64,000 bases of DNA from Thunnus maccoyii (taxonomy: Eukaryota; Chordata; Actinopteri; Scombriformes; Scombridae): positions 18,648,501-18,712,500 of the forward strand of contig NC_056538.1 in assembly GCF_910596095.1 (NCBI RefSeq), in the 5' to 3' direction. The position numbers and the translations under genes were made by a program. Positions 13,501 through 26,004 of this stretch are shown in pieces. The notes beneath the pieces are model-generated. The model saw only the letters and a program-made list of their open reading frames with translations. It was not told where the DNA came from and made no database searches. Positions within the stretch are counted from its first letter, which is position 1, and every line of letters begins with the position of its first letter.

Positions 13501-16500
13501 AAACATCTAAGCACTGAAATAAGTGTTTACTCATTCTTTTTAGATTACTTTTCATGTCAAAAAGATTTATTTCTGCTTGTTTGTTGTTGACATTTCACAG
13601 CTGACTCTGATCATAATCAGTGATTCCTTCTACAAACAAGCAGTAGCAAGTTGGTAACATACACAGTATATAAATTAGATGATTAAGTCCAGTTTAATCC
13701 ACTTTAGTTCAGTGTATACTACTTCAATGTGTGATAAATTTGTAACCAGGAAAACATTTTCAGATTATGGTTTATATAATAAATATAAATATTAATTTCA
13801 AATTGTTTCAGTTTGAGCCAGAAAGATAGAAATGCTCACCAGTTTTGGCTGATAGCAACCTGGCTATCTGTTAGCTCACCTTTGCAAGCTAATGTTAGCT
13901 TACTTCCAAGGTGGCAAAAAGCTAATCTAAAAAGCAAATGTGTATTTTAATATCCTTATAATAATAAAGCTGTAGTAGCAGACTAGTGTAAAGTAAATTT
14001 TAAAATGTTTGTGTCTCATGTTTTTCATGTCTTTTCATGTCTCACCTTGTAATTTGCACCTCTTTGCACAGCCATTTTTCCCTTCAATTTTTTTTTCATT
14101 TTTTAAAATTTTGAATTGGCAGCAGGGCTCTATGTGATGACATCACAAACATTTATTGACTGAGACAGTTGTTGTCCCAGGGCTATCATACAAAATGTTG
14201 GACTCAGGACAACAACCACTTAGTAAAATCAGAAAATTCCCCAAATTTAACCCATTCTCATCACCCTAGATACTGGCATGGAGTGTCTCCCTTTTGGAAA
14301 GTGAAGAATATAACCACAGTGAGGGTCATGAGTGTGATTTCCATGCTCTTCATTCTGCCAGCTTGCCAGCCAATTTACCTAGTGTGAGGATGTGTAATAC
14401 ATGTGGAGGCAAGATCAGAGCCAAGTGGGAGTGCTGAGCTGCTCTCCTCTGGGCCTCAGTCTGCGCTGAATCCTGCAGCTCCACAGCTGCTTCCCTCAGC
14501 TGCCTCCCTGACCACTGGACCTGCAGCAGAGTAAACACTTCAACTTGGAACGTGAAAAGTGGAAGCACAAATTTGCATACTGGCGCACAAAAAGGCACAC
14601 ACATACTAATTTTAAGGAACAATGCAGTGACTTGTAGTTTTCCCTCCTTCTTATTTGTGTACAGGAACATAACCGTATCAGGTTGCTCACTTGCAGTGCC
14701 AGGATATGAAAAGCTTCACCAGAATTACTTTCCAATTCTGTTTACCCCTGCATTCGTACATCCCCCTCATTTCCACATGTTCAAAAGACTCAGCCCTTTT
14801 GAATTCCTCCTCCTGTACGCAGAGGCCAGGGTATGCAAGATATTTTGAACCAAAACAGCAACCGCCCCATGCTGACCTGATAAGAGTTATCTTCTGTGAC
14901 TCTAAAGGGATACTGGAGTAGAGCTGAGTTCAGATCTGAGAGAATATCTTCCTCCCGCTGCCTCTGCTGCTGCCAGTAAGTGTTTCGCAAACACACTTCT
15001 CTCTGCAGCGCCTCTACCTGGTGTACAATAGCAACAACAAAAGGAAGCACATTTGATTCACTCAATTCCATCTTCATGTATTCAATAGGCTGAGTTCAAA
15101 CAGACAAGGCTTCAATCACTTTAGATTTGAAAAATAGGAATTGCAAATGTCTCTTCAACTACTTCCCCACCTGCACACTGTCTGTTTGATCTGCTACTGT
15201 TAACCAGTAGGATGCTGTAACAGGTACAACAGTTTTTCTGGACACATCCAGCCTGGCTCCAACCACTGGGGCCAACACCCCTGTTACCGGGTCGACAGTC
15301 TGAAATCCATAACGAATTGCCACTAGACCTGTGAAGCAACAGCATAGACACAGAAAAGGGCACGACTTTATCTGTTCTTTATTTGTTTAATACAATTTGA
15401 AAGTGGATTACATAAACACTGACCTTAGAGCTATGTTTGTTTTTCATAATACCTTTGCCATCTGGGTCCTCCATGGTCCCTGCCAGCGGTATTGTAATCC
15501 CAGACATGAGGTCAGTCTGACACCCCAACACAGGTACACTAAGACTAGATCCCATTGGGTCAGGGTACTCCATCCCCAGCAGAGCTGGCACACACATATC
15601 TGAGCCTGAGAGATGCATCTCTCCTGGTTTGAACAACACAGGAGCAGTCAGAGGGTTAGAAATGGAAAAATAAAATATAATAAAGTACTCAAATATTTTC
15701 TCAGAGCATTCGTGAACAATTTCCAGATGTGCAGAATTAGGTCAACAAGACTTTGATGACCAGTATAGAGAAGACTGACATTTAATCACTTTACTTTTCT
15801 GACAGAGTATGTTAACACTGCTCACTGGCATTTCGTTTGGCTATGATCAAACCACTTTCAGACAAAAGTGAATCCAAAAATAAATACGGGCAGAGCAAAG
15901 GTACATGAAACAGGATTGTGACTCCACAGCACATCTGGCAAAGCACATTAGATGTAATAAGCAGCAAAACTAAGGAGCAGATTCTCTAGCACAGCACACA
16001 TGACCATACCATCACAGCAGCTAACATTAGCCACAGCTGCAAAAGTGAGCAAAATGCAGAGAACATGATAAGCCTGTCATCATGATGATGGACAAATTGG
16101 CAATGGCCTTGAGCAGAACATTTCAGTTCAGAGGAGCTCAAACTAAAAGAGGAATATACACAAGTTAACTGATGTCTATAGTATAATGATCATTCCCTCA
16201 GAATATAATGCCAGTGAAACATATATAAAATTTGCCACTTTTATTTGATAACGGAGTCCACTCTCATGGCTGTGTGGGTAATCTGATATAATGACAGTGG
16301 GTGGACTCAAGATTTGTTTGAATATACTGATATTTTTGAGCTGATATTACATATGCTGTGATGGTATAACAAATCATGTGCTCCTACTCACAGCAAGAAA
16401 AGAAAAACTTGGATATGGGTTATATATGAGTTAGTACACGTGCTAATATAATGTGAGTATGTGAGACAAAAGGGTCATTTGTTTAGTTTCTGCAGTGGGT

Positions 16501-19500
16501 GGTTGCTTGTGACAAGTAAAGGTCATGCAAAAAGTCTTTGTGTTACAAAAATGTCATCCTCCTTAGGCTTATGAAATCTTTCCAAAGCCCTTCTTAAGTT
16601 TAAAAAAAATACATGTTCACTTTATGCCTAAAACTCTTTTCTTCTTCTCAGTAGCAGCAGGCACTTAGGGACAACACTGTGATACCCAGAAGGAGCAAAA
16701 AGTTAGTCAAAAAGTATTATAATGTTAAATGCTCTTACTTCCAAAGGCAATACAGGCATTGGCTTCATGAAATTCTCTTCATATAAGCAAATATAAAGTA
16801 ATGGGCCTACACTGCATACTCTATTTGTCGACTCGACAATGAGTAGATATATGTGGTGACAAGCAGAGATTAAAATAAAAAGCTAAAAAGAAGAAAAAAT
16901 GGTGAGTGTTTTCTCCTTTTAGGACAAACACCAGCAAACATTTCAACAAAAGTGGAAGACAGATAGCACCAAAGTACTGTCAGTACAAAGTGAGCAGCTC
17001 ATTTATAGTGACAAGAGGAGGAGAGGACAATATCAGCATATAGAGGCTCAACTGGAGAAATAAGTAAAAGTGAGAGTTTGTGATGATTTCCCCAAAGAAA
17101 GACTGCTCAAATCTATTCGAATTCTCACCCAGAGTACCTCCATCCTGCTGGACATCCACAGCCCAGTCCAGCAAGATCTCCAACCTGGTCTGCAACTGCA
17201 GCTGACAGTGCAGACTCCTTCCCCATGCCTGCTGGAGCTCCTTGGCTGCAGCAGAAAGATTATCTTGCCGCCCACTCCCTTGCTCACTTCCCTGATGAGG
17301 CTGTGGATACTGCAAAGTTGGATCTGATCCCCACTCCTCAGTTAGTGGCTTCAGGAGCTCCACTACTTTGAATATCACAGCCAGAACCTGGTTGAGAGTG
17401 AAAGTTTTACTGGTTTCAATTGTGTCACGAGACTTTGTGGTCAAACAATGATTTAAAATCATGCATATCAATGGACCAAGAAAAGGCAGAAAAGCCAATC
17501 ATAAAGATTATAAAATAAGTGAAACAATTGTGAATATGACATTATATGTACCTCTCAGTAAATACTAATACTACATAATCAAATGTCCTGTCTGAGAACA
17601 TTCATTTTGATGTATCTCATCTACAATATTTGTACTGTTTCTTGTTCCTAAATTTTATGTCATTTTTGTTTGATTTATTATTTTTGAAAATGCAACAATT
17701 CTGGTGTAATCAAACACCTTGCTGTCTAGAAGAGCCTGGTATCCTCCTGCAGTAGGCACAACTTGTCCTGCTCGTATGCTCGCCCCTCCTACTCTCACCA
17801 TCCGCCCACTCAGAGGTTCAATGAAGGACTCAGCCAGCAGAACTCCACCTACTGGCAGCACAACTCCTTCACAAACATACAGAACAAGATTAACTCACTG
17901 ACGGTATAGTTACTCTGACATGGGTTGCACTGGGGACTCACCAGCAGCACTGACCTGTTACTGGATCTAGACTGACCCCAACAGTGAGAACGATGTTCCC
18001 TGTCCTGGGGTCCAGCATGGGATAGCCAATCTGTATGGGCTGCAGTAGGTGGGTGAGGGGGCAGACATGCACCCCACCCAGTGGGTAGACTAGTCCGGTC
18101 TGGGGGTGGATGGTGACAGCCAGAATGGGTACTGGGATCCCTGTGTCTGGGTCTGCCATGGGTGCGCCCAGCTGTAGTCTCTGGCCTGGTCTGAGGCCTC
18201 TGAGCCGAGTGCTGGGTAGAGGCTGGTTGGAGTGGCAGGAGGTTGGGTATGGAATGAAAGGAAGGAGGGGACTGTCCCACTTCCTGTTGTCTCCTGGGAA
18301 TGAGAATGGCACAGGTTAATCAATTAAAGGAGAGGTGAGTGATCTTTAATGCATACAATGAGTTATTTTGTATGAGGCAACAGTTAAGACTATCTAAGTC
18401 AGTATTTGTCACACTTTCATTAGAATACCCTTCAGTAACCTACAGAGAAAGAGAATGAAATTATGTATTCATCACATGTTCAAGTAATAGCTGTGTTCCC
18501 ACCTAAAATTATCACATGATCATTTTATGTTGGATGATCAATTTAGAGATATAAGGATTCTATATACAACACAATTTGGCCAAGTTGTGACATACTGTAC
18601 TTGAAACATATTGTTAGCCTGGAAGGCTCCATGGTTTTTACTTTCTATCAGTTTTCTGAGCATATAAGAAGTCAATTCAATTCTCTGTCAGAAATAACAG
18701 TCATGTCATGCTTTTTGCTGAAGTGGTTTACTGAGGCCATAATGCAACAGAAATGGCAACTTGCACTGAACTCGTCAAAATCATGACTCCAGAAAGAAGC
18801 AAACAACCTGGATGAAAAGTTTTTCAGTCATCAAAGTCATTTTTAGCTGCATTATAAACATCTAAATGCAATGTTATGTAGTGTATGGCTAGTGTGGCTA
18901 GTTATCCGCATGTAACAGTGCCAATACAAAGTACATGTTTGGGAATGTTTTCTTCCGTTCATAATTTACTGAAATCTTTTTACTCAGACTTTCATTCTAC
19001 CATCCTTCATGTTACAGTACCTGTACATGAGTCAGTTGTGAACACTAAAGTAGAGCTGGCAGGATCATAGGCCACGTTGCCAGTGATGGGAATAACCCGT
19101 CCAGTCTGTGGGTGGAGGAAGAAATCCGGCGGCACTGCCATGGTGTGGCCGCTGCTCAGCAGCATATGGCTGTGAGCGTTTGTCCTCATGAGACCTGTGA
19201 CTGAATCACAATGAACTGCCCGACAGACACGCAACTCCCCATCAGGAGCTGGAGTGAAGCAGAAGAAGAAATCATTGTGAGCAATGACAAAACTGTAAGT
19301 AATTATGATGTTGATTTAAGCTGTTTTGAATTAGGGTACAGTCACATGCTGGGCTGAAAACATTGTTACAACGCCCATATCCTATTTCATGAGGTAATTA
19401 ATATTGGAGATTTTTTTTTTCCTAGAAAACAAGTGAATGTCCTCATTTGTCAAAAGAATTTCACTTTAGTGTTATTTTCTGAGAATTTTGCAGTGTGCTA

Positions 19501-22500
19501 ATACTGTAACTTGCAGATCAAACAGCTCAGACTGTGAAACAGGAGAGATCACAGGACTCTGTACAAGTACGGAGCAATGCTGATAAATTGTAGCTTCCCT
19601 ATATAGACTAAGATTATAATATGCAATATAATAATATTATAATATTATTATAATATAATATAATATTTTAATATTGCAATGTAAACTTAATCTGTGCTTA
19701 TATACAGTACATGTTATTTTGATTACTTAAACTAAAAATATCAACATGCCTGAAGTACAAAACACACTTCTGATATTCAGTGTACTATTTTGGCCAAATA
19801 CTCAGCAAAATATATAAAAACTATTATTTCAATATATACCAAGATTACACAACAACCTTCAATGCATTAATTACAACTTCAGTGGTTTTAAAACAACTTC
19901 AGTGTACTTTTTGAAAAACATGACATCTTGTTGTTGCAGTGCACGTATGTACCAATAGATGGTGATGTTTCTGTAAGATTCAGAAGAGAGATTTTGGATT
20001 ACAAAGTCTTCTAACCCTCAGAGAAGTATTTTTGAAAATGAATCAAACCTCACCAAAGATGTAGTCCTTGGTCAGCACAGTTCCTGTGTCAGGACAGAGC
20101 AGCTTGGCCCCTGTGCCTTCACCCAACAACCCCCAGGCCCCCTGACGCTGGCACTCTGCTGATGCCAGCTCTCCCATCTCATCCACCAGGGATGTTAGCC
20201 TCTGGATCAAACTGAAGATAGAAAGCAACAGATAGAAAATAGAAAGGGATTTACTCTGCTTGTTTTTTGTGGCACTTTGCAGAGATTAAATAATCGGTGA
20301 CTCTGAAAGTGTGCACATAAGTGTCAGTGAAAAATTTTACTTTTGATGCTGCTGTTCACATGATGGCTGGTTGTTGCTATAAACCTTGCCCAGTAGTCTC
20401 ATGCACTCTCGGAGCTGAGCTGTGAACGCACTGTAGACCCTCTGCTGTGTTTGCTGCTCTCGCCTCAAAACCTGGAGGACGACAGGTAAACAGGAATCTT
20501 TCCTAATTTTTATAGTGGTGTATAAATGAGAGATGTACAAATGGTAATGCAATGTAAACCTGGAGCTGACTGTCAAGTAGAGTCCTCAGCTGTGAGGCCA
20601 GAGATTTTCGTCGCACCACCTCCCTCTCCACCTCCCTCCTCATCCTCTCATAACCTTCCCCCATCCTCTCCTCAGTGATCAAGCGTGGGTGGAGTAGCTG
20701 CAGTTTCCCAAGCACTCCCTGGTACAGCTGCTTTACCTGGATACACATTTACATACATATGAAAACAAAATGAATACCACACAAACTCATAAGATAGTAG
20801 TATTTAGATCACATATCTCATCCCACCCAGATGCAAGTAGCATGCAAGTAACCATTACTGGTGAGACATGCACGTTTGTGGGATGACACAGGGGTGAAAG
20901 ATGAGCCATCCCCCCTTATGTCTTTATCACCTCAGCTGTCCTGAGGACTGTAAAAACAACCACTGTCTCCTACACCGCAACCAGCAATTTGATAATACAA
21001 ACAGGAAGGACGCGGGAGAGAGAGGGGTGCAACAAAAAACAGGCATTCCAATGTGACACCCAATCTATCTCAATAGAGATGAACTTTATGAGTGGGATGT
21101 ATGAAGAAGGGACAGGAGGAGGAGGTAAGAAAAGGAGGGACATGCTTGTGGGACATTAGCGTATAAAGTAATCTTGAAGCTACAATATGCAGTCTTTGAA
21201 AGCAAAGACTTTGCTAGTCCTGCTCTCCTCTACTGTGTTTGGACAACCTGAAGCCTCGACATTTGATGAGCAACAATATCTACCTTCAGACAATGGCGTC
21301 TTGGAGCTAGCTTGAGGCTGAGATGATAAAAATAACATAAAGGAGCACTCAATAAGAAGATGAATGTCGGCCTCTGCAACTAAAAAAAAGAAAACCGTGT
21401 ATATGAACAGGCATTTGTGCAATTCTAGATTTGATTTACTTTTGTTTTCTTATTGTTTTTTGCTGTGAAGCTGCTGCTCTGTGGCCTTAACTCCATTGTA
21501 GCCACAACCAAACTCAGACCGAGAGGCTGATTTAGGCAGGCATACAGTTCATGGATACAGACAGATAAAACTGAATATTGTATATCCTATTTACTGATGT
21601 ATTTAAAATGCATGTCAAAGCCTCAACCTAACATAGACATGAATGTGTAAATCAGGTTGTTGTCAGAGTAAAGCTTCCATAAAACTGGGCCACTGCAAAC
21701 AAAATCTATATTGTATAAACTGTTACCCAAGGCTTTCTACTTAATTTAATATCCATAAACTATTCATGAAACAATGTGTTTTGTGGGCATGAGTAATGTA
21801 TTTATCTTGTCTGTGCAACAGTACATAAGGGAATGCTTTCAGAGCCCCTAGAGAAAGAGGTTCCTCCAGAGAAGAGAGTTGCATGCATCAGAGCATGTAA
21901 AGGAAAGTGACGTGTCAGTCCTTACACAAAATGTACATTTAATTTGCATTTAAACTGTGAGCTGCAGACCTCAGTGCTGAGCTGTCCCAGCCGTGTGGTG
22001 ACAGACAGACTCTGTTTGAGCAGGAGGCTATAGAAGGTGTTGCTGCTGAATGCCTCCAGATCCACCTGGTGTTCATAGTCCCAGAACTCCTCCAAGTTGT
22101 CTGTGCATACTAAAAAGAGCCAGAGAGAGAGATCACATGAGTATAAAAACACATTTAAAATCAGGTCAGTGAGCTTGAAACGTGTCACCCACGTCTCTGC
22201 ATGTTCTGTTACGGGGCTCTGATGTTTTTTTGTGTGCGCTTTTGTTAATGTGTGCCATCAGAGGCTTTCATAAATAATTTCACTTTTTGCAAGCAAATAG
22301 CTTCCAGTTGTTTTTTGTTGTTTCTCCTCAGGCTGTTTTGGAAGGCCATTTTTTGCCCACTGCATTTTATTAGGAGGCAGCCTAAGGCATAGAATATGTT
22401 GTTGTTAGAATAACAAACATTCATTTTAAGTTTAATTTTAATTATTAAGTCAAGTGTTAAATAACTCTGCGTAGCCTGGTTAAATACTTTTCATAGTACT

Positions 22501-22743
22501 TCATGTAACTATCATAAATAAATAATCTCAAGATATTGTTTGTTTGAGGTGATTTCCCAAGTCCCAAGTGACATTTGGACTGTTGTCAATTTTACTGTAA
22601 AGCACTGCACGTGATATCAGGTGTATGACAAGAACCTTTTCAACAGTAATTGGTTGGGTGGGAACAACACCCAGAGTCACTGTAAGTGTTACATAAGAAG
22701 CCACAAGGGTGTGCATGTGAGTGTGTGTGTGAGTGTGTGTTCA

Positions 22744-22818
<75 letters not shown>

Positions 22819-25800
22819 TAACAGCTACAATAGTTTACCTGGTTGAATGGAGTCTTGTGTCATTCTTGCTTGTTGGTTTCTGTGAAGCTTCCTAAGTGAG
22901 ATCAACCTTGACCCTTTTGATGAGTAGTCATCCATGTGGTAGGTCAACTGCAACAAGCGATACCGCACTCTGATTGGCTCCTTCTCTGGCCAGCCATATT
23001 CACGGAACAGGATCTACACATGGGATAGATTTATGATGTGAATGAGGGATATTTCAAACATAGTGTATTTATTTACATTGGTGTGTGTGTGTGAGATCAC
23101 TAACTAGCAGTGTAACACATAAGCAGAGGATGACCACAGCTCCAAATAGCAGTCCACCCATCACCAGCCAGTCTGGCCGCAGTAACAGATTGCGCCTCCG
23201 ACTGATTCCTACCCTGGTCACATGACGAGGAATGGTTGGGAAGAAGGGCCCAGGCTCATAACACTGGACGCCTGGTGGCATCACCCGCACATACTGAGTG
23301 ACAACAGTAGTAGGGGTCAGTTTGATTGATACATTGATTATTGTTTCATATCTACAGTGACCCTAAGGTGCAAAACACAACATTTAACAAAAAACTGCAC
23401 CATTTCAGGAAACACAACGACATTTCACACGTCTAGGATCACCGACAAGTTGTAAACAAAGCACTGACAGGTTATCATATGATAAATATATGACATATGA
23501 TAATAACATAATAACAATTGCTTATTTACACATCCAGCAGACACAAAGCATTGATTTGGAGTCCTGTTTGTGTCCACCCTTCGCTTCACTCTCCTCACTT
23601 TGCTCTGTTTTGCTCTCCATCAACCTCTAAGGGAAATATCTCACTCTATAGCTGACTAATGCTCCACTATTTTCATGAGCTAGTTGCTAACTGTGTCTGT
23701 CTGATGTTTGGTGCTTGGCAGGTAGCGTACTGTGGGTTTTTAGAGGTTTTAGCAACCACTTTCACATCACACACAGTCATTTTATCTATTGTTAATATAA
23801 AAATATTAATAGGAGCAGATTTAATGCTTATATTATGTGAAATTTAGTTACCAGGTGTTTGTGCTGATGGCTGCTCAGTGTAAAAACATACACTCCAGGC
23901 TGGTTAAAGGCCACTGGAAAGAAGCTGGGAGGTTTCCAAGACAGAGTCAGCTCCTCTTTTAGTTGTCTGAACACACCCCAGTCGAAATCACTGTTTGTGT
24001 TGTACAGGTTGTCACTGAACGGCATGAAGCAAAGATTAAGGATTAAGTGCACAGCAGGTCAACACACAGAGACACAGTCTAGGAAATGAATCACACGGGC
24101 TGCAAACAAATAGACAAGAAAAATAGACATGAAAAACTTGTACACCCAGCAGCTGACTTACACATCATACTGAGGATAGTGACGTGTGTTGACAGTGAAC
24201 AATATAACATCACCCAAATGGAGACATGTTGTTGGGTTCAGAACTCCAGCAGCACTTGTATCTCTCACTTCTTCCTTGATATCGCTCTTGTTCCTGCTCC
24301 TGCTGCTTGAATTCATTTCTGTACCTCCATGACTCATATTTTCAACTTTAGGGACTTCCCAGAGAACATCAGAATCTTGTTCTAAAACAACAGTGCAGAG
24401 GATTGTAATGATTGCAGCAATTATTTACTATTTTGCATGTAAAGCTCATCTTGTATTCAGTATCATTTGTGTTTTTATGATGATATCACTTGAAGTTATT
24501 GTTTTGTTGTGACAAACCAACTGAGCTCTGAGTGTCCTGCTGTTTGGTGCCAGAAAACAGTTGCTGAAGTTCCTTTTGGATGCCGCTGAGGAGGCCGTGG
24601 AAGCCTGTCTCTGCGAGGAGAGAGACAGATGGAGAGAAAGGAAGACATGAGAGAGAGAGAGAGGGAGTCACAAAGAAATCAAGAGCAGGACACTGAGGGA
24701 AAAGTCATTGTCTGTGTTTGTGCATGTGTGCCTCCACCTGTTGTCTGAACAATGTAGACAGGACGTGTAGAGTTCAGATGGCTTTTGCACAGAAATGTCC
24801 CTTGGGAGTCCCACTGTTTAAAAACTGTCTCTAGCACACTGCTTGAGATGCTCGACACCTGCACACACACAATAACAGCGTTTACATTAATAGGTCATCG
24901 CAACACAAGAGATGCTTGACTTAAGCTTTCACTGTTGGTGCAATAAAGACGTTGTGTGAAGGTTTTGTATGCATTGTCTGACCAAGTAGTGTAGCTCAAA
25001 CTGCATTCACTATGTGTTTATTCTCAGACAGTTTCAATGGAAATACTGTATTTAGGGGTATGGATATCATGAGTAGAGAGAGGACTTATCAGAAACAGTT
25101 TTCAATTTTTTTATCAGCCATACAAGGAGACCAATACCTGAGAGTGTGCTTTTCCTTTTACAGTACACATGAATATGTTTATGTTAGTGTGCTGATGTAA
25201 ATCTGCAGCTGCCTTTGCTCACCTGATTGTCATGGCTCCATACCAGTTCCATTTCTCCACTGGATCGACACTGGAGCCTCAGCTCAGTGGCAGGACTGCT
25301 CCTGCACAGGCCTCCACATGCAGCTCTTCCAGGAGGCTCTCTGCACACACACAGACCCAGCTCTCCATCGTAACCCTGATAGTCCTCTGCAGATTGACAC
25401 ACCTGCAGGAAAGTAACCACTGTAAAGCTGGGGTCAGTTTTTATACAGAAAGTTCAAACCATTTTGAAAACAAGTATATATTTGTTATTCCTTCTCTGCT
25501 TGGGCCACCTTTTGCCTGTGTGTATTTTTTACTGGTTGCATTTTAAAATAATTAAAAATTTGCTAGCATTCTCAACTTATGCTCAGTTTCAATGTATAAC
25601 TAGGTGAGGGGTCATTCATACCAAAGACTACTATGGAGGACAGTGACAAAAATATACACTGCATGGGGAGAGCAGTGAAGGCCTTCCTAGCTGACAGTCA
25701 CAGGAAGCAGTTGATGGTTAAATATTAATGGCGGAAAGGGCAAAGACATTGAGGTTGTACTCATTAGCCTTGTCTATGATTGTAGAGTCAGTTCTGTAAA

Positions 25801-25955
25801 CAGATCACAGTTTACAACTTAACTTGTGTCTCTTTCAAAATACTCAAGCACCATTCAAACAGATCTTCAGGATGAGTTTCCTGCCAGAGAGGGAAACTGG
25901 ACCACAGTGTAGTGTCATTTTGTGAGATATGCCAGTTACCTTTGCTCCACTTTTA

Positions 25956-26004
<49 letters not shown>

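Noticed and set aside
21180..21422. 80-codon minus-strand frame in the intron between exons 11 and 12
   Set aside because: Exons 11 and 12 join in phase 0 without it, and it lacks proper acceptor and donor sites.
22621..22895. Val/Cys-rich plus-strand open frames
   Set aside because: They are translations of the TG microsatellite.
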